Below are positions 1-7,528 of a stretch of DNA of 64,000 nucleotides, piece after piece (position 1 is the stretch's first letter; every line of letters starts with the position of its first letter). The DNA lies in NCBI GenBank assembly GCA_050299175.1, contig JBNKVM010000001.1, positions 1 to 64,000 of the forward strand, given 5' to 3'. The notes below the pieces were generated by a model. The model was given only the letters and a program-made list of their open reading frames with translations. It did not search any database and was not told the origin of the DNA. Position numbers and translations under genes: made by a program. Source of the DNA: JAPHTQ01 sp050299175. Its GTDB lineage: Bacteria > Pseudomonadota > Gammaproteobacteria > Thiohalomonadales > Thiohalomonadaceae.

Positions 1-1043
1 CCGGTTTGCGACCGCCCCATGCGGCGCCAGAAAAAAGCGACGATGACACCCAGCACCATGGCATACCCGGCATCGGACATAATCATGGCGAAGAACAGGG
101 CGAAGGAGAAAAAGACGATCAGCGATGGGTCCCAGGTGGTATAGCCGGGCGTCATATAGAACGAAACCAGACTCTGCCCACCCGCCACTGGTTCTGGATT
201 TTCCATCAGTGTCGGCGGCATTTCTTCCGCTGCGGGCGCTTCGACTACCAACGCAAGCTGCTGCGCCTCGGTGAATTCACGCACCCGCTTCACCTCGCGT
301 TGCGCCACCCATCCCTGCACCGCAAACAGTGGCGGTTCGTCATAGGTACGGCCCAGCACGTCGGCAAGCGAGGCACGATCCTCCAGGCGATTGATGCTGC
401 GGGCGAACAGGTCGCACCAGCGGCTGAGACTGACCCGCTCTGCCTGCAGGTCCTCCAGTTCCACCTCCGTATCCTCAAGTTCCCGGCGCAGTTGCGACAG
501 CGGCACCTTGCCGGTGTGGGTACGCTCCACCGGCATCCCTTGTGGCTCTTCGACGGCAAGCACCACCACGTAACTAAAGCGGTTGTCCCGGTGCACTACT
601 TCCCAAATCAGATCGTCCCCCGGAATATTGCCAAGCTGATAGTGGGGAATGATATAGAACCAGAGCTGCAATCCCTCCGGTGTCTCACCCTCGCGAAATA
701 GCCGGAAATCGCCCCACGGCTCCAGGTCCTGAATTCGGCGGCGCAGGAAATCGCGCCGGTCACACATGTCGCGGATTCGTGCCTCCACCTCCAGCACCCG
801 CTTCTCCACGGTGACTGCATCGAAGCGCGCAGTATCGTGTACCTGGCGACGGCGTGGCCTGGTAGCCAGTAGAAACTTGAGTGCATTGCGCGCCTGCTGT
901 GTCGGCCCGACGGTGGTATCGGCCTGCCCCTCACTCAGCGGCACCAGATGCAACAGCCCGAGACTCTGCAACGCGGCAAAGATCTGCTCTTTCTCCTCAA
1001 GCAGGCCATAGAGGGTCACCTTTTGCAGCGGCACGATACTCAT
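1..1043 (-). CDS. V/A-type ATP synthase subunit I, 3' part beyond the window
   Basis: This frame opens at an ATG at 1043 and runs off the left edge, so about 347 N-terminal residues are visible. Subunit I (the a-subunit homologue) forms the membrane half-channel through which ions reach the rotor of V/A-type ATPases. The visible part starts MSIVPLQKVTLYGLLEEKE, continues through a long soluble region with coiled-coil stretches, and near the window edge enters the first membrane segments with FFAMIMSDAGYAMVLG, a motif typical of the start of the subunit I membrane domain. The ATG overlaps the stop of the subunit D gene by four bases (ATGA), so the two are probably translationally coupled. The completeness of the membrane domain cannot be judged here. 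Confidence 0.9.
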   Translation of the reverse strand, partial: MSIVPLQKVTLYGLLEEKEQIFAALQSLGLLHLVPLSEGQADTTVGPTQQARNALKFLLATRPRRRQVHDTARFDAVTVEKRVLEVEARIRDMCDRRDFLRRRIQDLEPWGDFRLFREGETPEGLQLWFYIIPHYQLGNIPGDDLIWEVVHRDNRFSYVVVLAVEEPQGMPVERTHTGKVPLSQLRRELEDTEVELEDLQAERVSLSRWCDLFARSINRLEDRASLADVLGRTYDEPPLFAVQGWVAQREVKRVREFTEAQQLALVVEAPAAEEMPPTLMENPEPVAGGQSLVSFYMTPGYTTWDPSLIVFFSFALFFAMIMSDAGYAMVLGVIVAFFWRRMGRSQT

Positions 1044-1651
1044 GCGGCATCCTCCGCCCGTTTCCGATGTTTGGCCTTGGCAATCTTCGAGCGCACTACC
1101 CCTGCACGTTCGCTGTCGGCGATAAAAATTTCGATGCGCTGGATGTTCCGCCGGGTATTCGGGATCAATACCTTTTCGAACAAGTTGACCCGCTGGGTGA
1201 TACGCCGCACCGCCTGCTTCAATCGCTGCATCCGCTCCTCATTCACCCGGCGGCGCACGCGCAGGGCAATCATCGCCCTGAGTTGCTCGACCAGATGATC
1301 GACCCAGTGAGGCTTGGCCAGCATCGAATAAGGACGCACCTGGTAACTTACCTCTTCAAGCTCTGGCAACAACACACCAAGCAGGTTGATTTCGCCCAGC
1401 CGTACCTGATCGAGCATCACCAGTCGCGACAGATCGATCTGTGCATTGGCCAGCATCGGCAGGCGCTCCGCCGTCTCCTGCGCCAGTGCCGCCATCTCCT
1501 CGTCGTCCACGCGTAGCGCATCACGCGCCTTGCCCAGTTCGGCAATCAACTGCTTGCGCTTCAGATCGAGCGTCGGCAGAAAGCGCTCAAAAAGCTGCAA
1601 CTCCCGGCGCAGCCGGAACAGGGAGCTTTTGTTGAGCGCCACTTTCGCCAC
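1040..1651 (-). CDS. V/A-type ATP synthase subunit D
   Basis: The 203-residue protein is predicted to be the central-stalk subunit D, which transmits rotation between the catalytic A3B3 head and the membrane rotor. It begins MAKVALNKSSLFRLRRELQ and is almost wholly helical, with long basic coiled-coil N- and C-terminal arms, as expected for the family; length is also normal. The start is GTG at 1651, preceded by a good GGAGGG ribosome site inside the end of the B gene. It lies 3 bases after B and overlaps subunit I by four bases, giving the usual B-D-I order of bacterial V/A-ATPase operons. Confidence 0.92.
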   Translation of the reverse strand: MAKVALNKSSLFRLRRELQLFERFLPTLDLKRKQLIAELGKARDALRVDDEEMAALAQETAERLPMLANAQIDLSRLVMLDQVRLGEINLLGVLLPELEEVSYQVRPYSMLAKPHWVDHLVEQLRAMIALRVRRRVNEERMQRLKQAVRRITQRVNLFEKVLIPNTRRNIQRIEIFIADSERAGVVRSKIAKAKHRKRAEDAA

Positions 1652-1654
1652 CGG

Positions 1655-3001
1655 TCAGCCCTCCGCCTTGCCTGTCGCTGCAGGTGTGGCGCCTGGGAGG
1701 AAACGATCGATAAGATTCTGCTTGATCAGTAACTCATCCGCTTCGAAACACTCGGCCAGGGTCTGCCAGCTCAGGTCCAGCGCCTCGTCCAGTGACATCG
1801 ACACCTTTATATCCATAAAGCGCTTGCGGAACAGGCGACCGAATTTCAGCAGTTTTTCGTCAAATGAAGAGAGGTCGAAGGCCATCGCCTGTTTCTGCTG
1901 CGCCTCCTGGGCACCGGCATAGAAACGGATCATGGTATTCATAATCTGCGAGTGATCCTCACGGGTGACCTTGCCGATCACATGTTGCTTGAGGCGTGAG
2001 AGTGAACCGAACGGATCGATAACGCCGTCGTGCAGGTAGAACTGCCCCTCGGTGATATAGCCGGTGTTGTCCGGCACCGGGTGGGTCACGTCGTTGCCGG
2101 GCATAGTGGTCACCGCAAGGATGGTCACCGAACCGGCCCCCTTGAAATCGCACGCCTTCTCGTAACGAGTGGCAAGCTGGGTATAGAGATCGCCCATATA
2201 GCCGCGATTGGAAGGGATGTGCTCCATGGCAATACCGATCTCCTTCATCGCGTCGGCATAGGCGGTCATATCGGTCAGCAGCACCAGTACCCGCTTGCCC
2301 TCGGTCACGGCAAAACGCTCGGCTACCGCCAGCGCCATGTCGGGCACCAGTAAACGCTCGACGATAGGATCGGAGGCAAGATTGACGAACATCACCGTAC
2401 GGTGGAACACCCCGTGGTCCTCAAAGGCGGAGCGGAAGAAGTGGTAATCATCGAAGATCAGCCCCAGACCACCGAAGACCACCACGTCCGCATCGGCCTG
2501 GAAGCCGATACGGGCCAGAAACTCGTTATAGGGTTCACCGGGAACGGAAAAGATCGGGATCTTCTGACTCTCCACCAGGGTATTGAAGAGATCGATCATC
2601 GGCACCCTGGTGTTGATCATCCGCTGCGGCATCACCCGCATCATCGGATTAACCGTGGGACCGGCGATATCGATCTTCGGATCGGTGGTAAGATCCGGCC
2701 CACCGTCGATGGGTACGCCGGAACCGCGGAAGATACGACCGAGGATATTAGGGGAATAGGTCGCCTGCATCGCATGGCCAAGAAAACGGACATTGGCCCG
2801 GGTCGATAGCCCCTTGCCACCGGCAAACACCTGCAGGCTTACCACGTCCCGATTCAGTTCGATCACCCGCGCCAATGAACTGTGCCCGTCGGTATTTTCC
2901 ACTATCGCCAGGTCGCCGCTGGCAACCCCTTCGGCACGAACCCGGATAATATCGCCGACGATCTCCAGCACGCGCGTATAACGCAGCAGGTCCTTCTTCA
3001 T
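1655..3001 (-). CDS. V/A-type ATP synthase subunit B
   Basis: The 448-residue protein matches the non-catalytic regulatory B subunit of the V/A-type ATPase head. It has the N-terminal beta-barrel, a central nucleotide-fold region without a canonical Walker A lysine (the segment around PIFSVPGEPYNEFLARI replaces it, as in B subunits), the characteristic TDMTAYADAMKEIG and NRGYMGDLYTQLATRYE blocks, and a C-terminal helical domain. Length is normal. Its ATG overlaps the TGA of a short upstream reading frame by four bases, the arrangement expected if a coupled gene once preceded it. In most bacterial operons that gene is the catalytic A subunit, which is not present here. Confidence 0.95.
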   Translation of the reverse strand: MKKDLLRYTRVLEIVGDIIRVRAEGVASGDLAIVENTDGHSSLARVIELNRDVVSLQVFAGGKGLSTRANVRFLGHAMQATYSPNILGRIFRGSGVPIDGGPDLTTDPKIDIAGPTVNPMMRVMPQRMINTRVPMIDLFNTLVESQKIPIFSVPGEPYNEFLARIGFQADADVVVFGGLGLIFDDYHFFRSAFEDHGVFHRTVMFVNLASDPIVERLLVPDMALAVAERFAVTEGKRVLVLLTDMTAYADAMKEIGIAMEHIPSNRGYMGDLYTQLATRYEKACDFKGAGSVTILAVTTMPGNDVTHPVPDNTGYITEGQFYLHDGVIDPFGSLSRLKQHVIGKVTREDHSQIMNTMIRFYAGAQEAQQKQAMAFDLSSFDEKLLKFGRLFRKRFMDIKVSMSLDEALDLSWQTLAECFEADELLIKQNLIDRFLPGATPAATGKAEG

Positions 3002-3075
3002 AACCGCTCAATACTCCCCTGCAGCAAGTTATCCAGGAATCGTTCGGCAGCTTGTGCCACCAACTGAAACAACAG
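2998..3075 (-). pseudogene. possible 3' remnant of a gene coupled to V-ATPase subunit B
   Basis: Directly upstream of subunit B a 25-codon open frame, ending VAQAAERFLDNLLQGSIERL, stops at a TGA that overlaps the B start codon as ATGA. It has no start of its own and is closed upstream by a TGA at 3078-3076, exactly where an inverted-repeat element begins (3079). ATGA coupling is how neighbours in this operon are joined, so the frame may be the tail of a lost upstream gene. I do not recognise it as the usual C-terminus of subunit A, so it could be another subunit or chance. Confidence 0.3.
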
Positions 3076-3078
3076 TCA

Positions 3079-3198
3079 TTTTACTACCGTTCGATGGACA
3101 TCCAAGGCGGTGTATCCTGAGAACAAGCACACGCCATCACAGACAATAAAAGCTCATGAATCGGCAACTGTCCATCGAACGGCAAAATCCGAGTAAAA
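3079..3198. repeat. inverted-repeat element upstream of the V-ATPase genes
   Basis: A 14-base arm, CCGTTCGATGGACA at 3087-3100, is repeated perfectly in inverse orientation at 3169-3182. Outer 7-base arms (TTTTACT at 3079-3085 and AGTAAAA at 3192-3198) extend the pairing, separated from the inner arms by 1 base on the left and 9 on the right. The whole unit is about 120 bp and contains no gene. It looks like a small MITE-like element or insertion scar, though a long RNA hairpin is also possible. Confidence 0.5.
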
Positions 3199-3341
3199 CA
3201 TTTTTGGCCGGGTAGTCACAAAACCACAATGGATGAGGTCGCCATTGATACACGTCAGGTAGCGCAAATTGCGACACAGGTAAATCTATAATATTAGTGC
3301 TAAAAATTCAGGACGTACCGGCGTAGGAAAAACAACATAGA
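3199..3341. other. non-coding gap between V-ATPase genes and cupin gene
   Basis: With the inverted-repeat element, the gene-free stretch 3002-3341 is about 340 bases. The part right of the element is AT-rich, includes a TATAAT-like string near 3287 on the plus strand without a convincing -35 at the right spacing, and shows no RNA gene or conserved ORF. Confidence 0.4.
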
Positions 3342-3719
3342 CTACTCAATAGAGAGATAAGCTTCGGTCACAAAGCGCGGCGAACAAACCGCGAAAAATA
3401 TCAGGTCCTCGTTCCCTACATTGCTGATTCGTTGCCGCGTGTCTGCTGGAATTCTCACCACATCCCCAGCTGACACATCGGTCGGTTCCAGATCGCCCAC
3501 TTCGACGCGCCCCGTTCCCGATACAATGATGTAACGCTCAACAATACCGTTCAATTTATGCCATGCGGTAGTGACACCCGGTTCGACCCTGGCACGGGCA
3601 ATGGAAACCGTCTCATCACTGGAATCGTTTGCTGTTTCGATAATGAAACATCGCTCAGCTGTATCAAACTCTGCAGCCATATTTTGCTTGAGTATTTTCG
3701 GTCGCATTGCCATTACCAT
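3342..3719 (-). CDS. small cupin-domain protein
   Basis: This gene encodes about 125 residues forming a single cupin beta-barrel. The first cupin motif is recognisable around residues 48-72 (ARVEPGVTTAWHKLNGIVER, with the metal-ligand His and Glu), and the second around GDVVRIPADTRQRISNVGNEDL. In the second motif the usual metal-binding His seems to be replaced, so metal binding may be weak or altered. Small cupins bind sugars, organic acids or metals and are hard to assign. Several in-frame ATG codons follow each other at the start (3719, 3713, 3707) without a clear ribosome site, so the exact start is uncertain. It stands alone in an AT-richer stretch. Confidence 0.75.
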   Translation of the reverse strand: MVMAMRPKILKQNMAAEFDTAERCFIIETANDSSDETVSIARARVEPGVTTAWHKLNGIVERYIIVSGTGRVEVGDLEPTDVSAGDVVRIPADTRQRISNVGNEDLIFFAVCSPRFVTEAYLSIE

Positions 3720-3868
3720 CAAGACATATTGATATCATTGAAACAATCTATGTATTGCATACCATTGTAACATCGAAACACAAGAGGCGAAGTACGCAAC
3801 CGAAAATTGACGCACCAAGTGTTGGAAGCAACAACTTAAATAGAATGCGGTATGGATATGTAAAGATA

Positions 3869-3898
3869 GGGCGAGGTATCACAGATACAATCTCGCCC
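3869..3898 (-). terminator. hairpin terminator after the LTA-synthase-like gene
   Basis: The stem GGGCGAG/CTCGCCC closes over a second inner stem GTATC/GATAC with a 3-base loop. It lies 28 bases beyond the stop codon of the sulfatase gene on the minus strand and is followed by a moderately T-rich stretch. The position suits a terminator; the weak U-tract keeps confidence moderate. Confidence 0.5.
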
Positions 3899-3925
3899 GC
3901 ATAAAAAATAAACCTTGGAGGTATC

Positions 3926-5785
3926 CTATCGTGCCCAGCGATTCTCTCTCAATAGCTCGTAGCTGAGTTGATCCAGCGCAAGCAGACGTTTCTCCATTCT
4001 CATTAGTGACTCCGCCGGACCGCTAGCATCGACTCGTCGCGATAGGTTGTGGAGCACATAGCCACTATCGGTAATCAACCCTATTTGTTGTGCTCCTATC
4101 GATATAAACGCCTCGGCGCTAGCTTGCTTCTTACGCAACAGCGACTCGCCCAGCGCAGCAAATTCTTCATTCACGCCCAGCAGATCGAGAATAGTTGGCA
4201 TTACATCTAGTTGTGAGCCTATTACGTGGCGATCTGCAGCAGAAAAGGTCTTAGGTGCATAGATCAAAAATGGGATATGGAATCTCTGTAACACATCCCC
4301 GTTACGCTGTAAATGACTGACATGGTCAGCAGTGAAAATGAATATTGTATTATCGAACCATTCGGATTTACGCGCCTCAGCCATGAATTGCCCCAAACTC
4401 CAATCCGAGTAATAGAGCGCATTGAGATAACCGTTCACATCATCTGCACCATGCGGACGCAGCATGAATCTGGCTGGAAGAATTGGGTAAGGTGAATGCG
4501 TGGTACCTGTAAAGGTGTAAGCAAGAAAAGGCGGCTTTAATCCGTCCAATTTTTCTTTCATCAACTGCAATGTATCGTAATCCCAACCGAACACCGCGGC
4601 ATCTGGATCAGGATAATCCAGACGTAGTGGAACATCTTCCATACCGTAAAAATGCTCAAACCCGGTGGCATTGGCTACACCTTGAATTTTGAACGAATCT
4701 CTGGCGGATGTCTGGATAAAAAGAGTGCTATAACCATGTCGCCTGACCATCTTGGCCAGTCGTGAGAAATTGGAGACTCCAATACCAGCATCGATTCGCG
4801 GCAAGCCCTTCAGGGCAGGGATCCCTGTCAGAGTACTTTGAACACCTTCAATACTACGTTGAGCTGCAGCATAGAAACGGGTAAATCGCATACCCTCCCT
4901 TGCCATGGCATCAAAGTTAGGCGTTACACCAAAACCGTTCCCACCGAAACTGTCTACATATTTAAAATCCCAACTTTCCAGCAAAAAGAAGACCAGATTC
5001 CGACCTGTCGGCTTGCTTTCATAGCGCCGTAACATCGGGTAATCAGTGACCAGCCTCTCATCTTCCCTATCGACGATAGACAACGCCTGTTCACGCGGGT
5101 AAAAGTGATGATTGACATTTTCCATATTTAAAGCAAAAACAATACTGGTAAAGACACCGTTCAAGCTCAAATTGCCGTACTCAACCTCACCGGTACCATA
5201 GGCATCAATGATCTCTATAACCTTACCGGTTGGTCCTCCACGCCCAACAAGGACAAGCAGGAAAAACAGGCCGATATATTTCGGTACGCCGTACTTACTC
5301 CGGACAAGGGGAAAATTTAGGAGATACCACCAAAACCAGCCCAACAAAACTGCGAAAAATATAAAAAGAATTACTGTCCAGAATTGTGCCTCAAATGCGT
5401 ATCTGACCAAAAATGACAGATCGTGCTCAAGCAGAATAAGTTCGTATGAAATATGGCGATCCACGTGACCGTAATAGATAATATCGCCAGCCAGAACCAA
5501 TACCAGAGACAGGGTAAGAAGATATAACAGCCAGGCGAGAGGATCGAACCACCAGCGCCGATCAAAGAAGCGAAGCGGCAGCCACATCAATAACACCGGT
5601 ATGGCAAACACTCTTGCCACAACCGCGCCATCAAAACGCAATCCATTGATGAATGCCTGAAAAAGCAGGCTACTGCCGAGTTCCGAAAATGCCTGGGGAT
5701 AGGTCAATATAAGTAGGAGTCGACTAAAGCTGAACAGCCCCATAGCGACCACAAGAAAAATCATTCCCTTCTGATATCTGCTCAT
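3926..5785 (-). CDS. LTA-synthase/OpgB-like membrane sulfatase
   Basis: The 619-residue protein has about five N-terminal membrane helices (roughly residues 9-180) followed by a periplasmic alkaline-phosphatase-superfamily domain (about 255-560). Recognisable elements are NLVFFLLESWD near the start of the domain (metal-binding Glu), RSIEGVQSTLTG with the likely Ser/Thr nucleophile, and FTADHVSH with paired metal ligands. Relatives transfer phosphoglycerol or phosphoethanolamine from phospholipids onto glycans or lipid A. The substrate here is unknown. The start at 5785 is preferred over 5848 because AAGGA precedes it and the first helix follows at once. It is probably a single-gene unit with the hairpin at 3869 as terminator. 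Confidence 0.85.
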   Translation of the reverse strand: MSRYQKGMIFLVVAMGLFSFSRLLLILTYPQAFSELGSSLLFQAFINGLRFDGAVVARVFAIPVLLMWLPLRFFDRRWWFDPLAWLLYLLTLSLVLVLAGDIIYYGHVDRHISYELILLEHDLSFLVRYAFEAQFWTVILFIFFAVLLGWFWWYLLNFPLVRSKYGVPKYIGLFFLLVLVGRGGPTGKVIEIIDAYGTGEVEYGNLSLNGVFTSIVFALNMENVNHHFYPREQALSIVDREDERLVTDYPMLRRYESKPTGRNLVFFLLESWDFKYVDSFGGNGFGVTPNFDAMAREGMRFTRFYAAAQRSIEGVQSTLTGIPALKGLPRIDAGIGVSNFSRLAKMVRRHGYSTLFIQTSARDSFKIQGVANATGFEHFYGMEDVPLRLDYPDPDAAVFGWDYDTLQLMKEKLDGLKPPFLAYTFTGTTHSPYPILPARFMLRPHGADDVNGYLNALYYSDWSLGQFMAEARKSEWFDNTIFIFTADHVSHLQRNGDVLQRFHIPFLIYAPKTFSAADRHVIGSQLDVMPTILDLLGVNEEFAALGESLLRKKQASAEAFISIGAQQIGLITDSGYVLHNLSRRVDASGPAESLMRMEKRLLALDQLSYELLRENRWAR

Positions 5786-6148
5786 CCCACACACATCCTT
5801 GCACACAACACACGGCATATCGCTGAGCAAGCCAGCGAATGTAGCCATTGTAGGACGTGCGAATAACTAACTCAATCACTCGGGATTCAAATATACCACA
5901 ACCCGAATTGTGACTTTTGTTTCAGAGAAAGAGATTCACACACTCTTCCCACAAAGTGGCAAACAGGAAAGAACGCCTCATTGACCACTCCTCGTCACAC
6001 TGATGCCGTTCCCACAAAACCTATCTATTACCGATGAGTTCTCGAAGCGAGCCAAGTGTATCGCTCATTCTCTAAGCAATCTGGACCTGCCATTTACTAT
6101 TAACCTTAGCTGAGGCTAGCTAAGCAACGAAACCCATCAAGCAGTGTA
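5786..6148. other. non-coding gap with a short inverted repeat
   Basis: This 363-base AT-rich stretch separates two minus-strand membrane-protein genes and should hold the promoter of the sulfatase gene, though no unambiguous -35/-10 pair stands out. A perfect 7-base inverted repeat, CTTAGCT at 6105-6111 and AGCTAAG at 6118-6124 with a 6-base loop, lies 25 bases past the stop of the upstream gene and may be a weak terminator. No RNA gene was seen. Confidence 0.4.
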
Positions 6149-6931
6149 CTACCCTGAATCTTTCGCTTGATCTGACTTGACACCAAATAGTGTTTTACTG
6201 ACTTCCTGGAGCTTTATAAATGCCTGTTCGGAAAACAATCCTGCCAGTGCGGAAACAAAACCAACAAAGTACTTTATCTCTTCAAAATTTTTGCCCACAA
6301 AAGGTTCTTTAGCACCAAGACTTAGCATTCCTGCTGCAAGACCATAAATAATCAGTAATGCCATGATCATACCCTGTAACATACGGTAGACATACCAAAC
6401 CGCGTCCCGCGACTCGAAATCACGGATATATTGGCGGGTAATTACAATCGAACTACCCAGCGCCCCCATAAGCAGGGAGTAAATGAATACAGCACCCTTT
6501 CCCGAAAAATACTGCAACATACTAAATAGATAATAAGTAAACATATCCTCGGAAGAAGCGAGATTTGATGTCACACCAGGGTCAACCGTTTTCTTGAGCA
6601 GCTCAGCCGCAGCGTCCATAGGGACAATGAGAAAAAAGATACTTGATGCAAAGACGAGGAGCAGGAAAATACCTACGGCGATTCTGCTTATAGCTCCGCT
6701 GAGTAGAATCCATGCAAGCAGGAGATAAAGCAATGATTCAACAATATCGTAGGTATAGCGAAGTGCGCTTATTTTTAGCACTTCACCTATCCCGGTAAGA
6801 ACCACTTCGACAATCAGGACAATGGCCAGAAATCTCAGACCAAAACTGACAGGATTGTCGAGAAAATGTCTAAATGCCGAGATAACGCCTCCCCAGGAGG
6901 CATGGGCATAACGTTTTATCTGTGTATGCAT
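6149..6931 (-). CDS. multi-pass inner-membrane protein of unknown function
   Basis: I do not recognise this 260-residue protein. It has about five hydrophobic helices: roughly residues 31-50, 62-80, 84-104, 140-163 and 183-205. A soluble loop of about 35 residues sits between the third and fourth. The C-terminal 50 residues are amphipathic and charged, ending in SDQAKDSG. A good AGGG ribosome site lies 8 bases before the ATG at 6931. Base composition is AT-richer than the neighbouring operons, as for the two genes on its left, suggesting a shared accessory block. No catalytic motif is visible. Confidence 0.7.
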   Translation of the reverse strand: MHTQIKRYAHASWGGVISAFRHFLDNPVSFGLRFLAIVLIVEVVLTGIGEVLKISALRYTYDIVESLLYLLLAWILLSGAISRIAVGIFLLLVFASSIFFLIVPMDAAAELLKKTVDPGVTSNLASSEDMFTYYLFSMLQYFSGKGAVFIYSLLMGALGSSIVITRQYIRDFESRDAVWYVYRMLQGMIMALLIIYGLAAGMLSLGAKEPFVGKNFEEIKYFVGFVSALAGLFSEQAFIKLQEVSKTLFGVKSDQAKDSG

Positions 6932-7158
6932 TGGATATCCCTTTCACTGAATTAACCTATTTCGGGAGGTAGAAACAAAAAAGTTGGAAAAATCAGAAGG
7001 CAGCATTCCTTCGCCCGATGGTTCCTGTTCTCTTTCTACCGCGATAATGGGCAGTAGGCAAGAGCAAATCTATCGATTCCAGGCTCGCACCAGGCCATCG
7101 GATATACGGTCAAACCCATAGAACCTTGGCTAATCTCGCAAAAGCACAATGTTCGGCG

Positions 7159-7515
7159 TCAGCTATTTATGACAGCAAGAAAAAAGATCAAACTAACGAG
7201 CATCACAAGAAAAAACATAAGCCAATTGAATATCTTCTGCATATTCTGCTCATGCATTTGTCCGAATGATTTGCTGTACTCTTCCATATTCACAGCCATT
7301 CTGACCTCATGCTCTGGATCTTCAAGCAGCGCCACAGCATCTTCGTACTGTTCATCGACCAGAATCCACAGAACATATTCCCGAGCGGAGAGCAACCACC
7401 CCATATTTCTTGCCGAATCCTCATTTCCTATAAATACAGGAATTCCTTTTGATTCAAGTAGGATACGAACACCGTCAATTTCGGCCTTATTTTCAGACTC
7501 GATAAGTTGTCTCAT
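7159..7515 (-). CDS. DUF2007-type protein with C-terminal membrane anchor
   Basis: The 118-residue product carries an N-terminal DUF2007 (putative signal-transducing) domain: MRQLIESENKAEIDGVRILL, then LLSAREYVLWILVDEQYEDA, over about residues 1-70. It ends in a strongly hydrophobic helix (about 95-115), so it is likely tail-anchored in the inner membrane. The ATG at 7515 lies 13 bases after the stop of the big OmpA/barrel gene. The frame can be extended to a TTG at 7542, but that would overlap the upstream gene and lies outside the domain. It is the last gene of the long minus-strand run; whether it belongs to the machine functionally is unknown. Confidence 0.75.
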   Translation of the reverse strand: MRQLIESENKAEIDGVRILLESKGIPVFIGNEDSARNMGWLLSAREYVLWILVDEQYEDAVALLEDPEHEVRMAVNMEEYSKSFGQMHEQNMQKIFNWLMFFLVMLVSLIFFLAVINS

Positions 7516-7528
7516 GGTATGAGAAATT

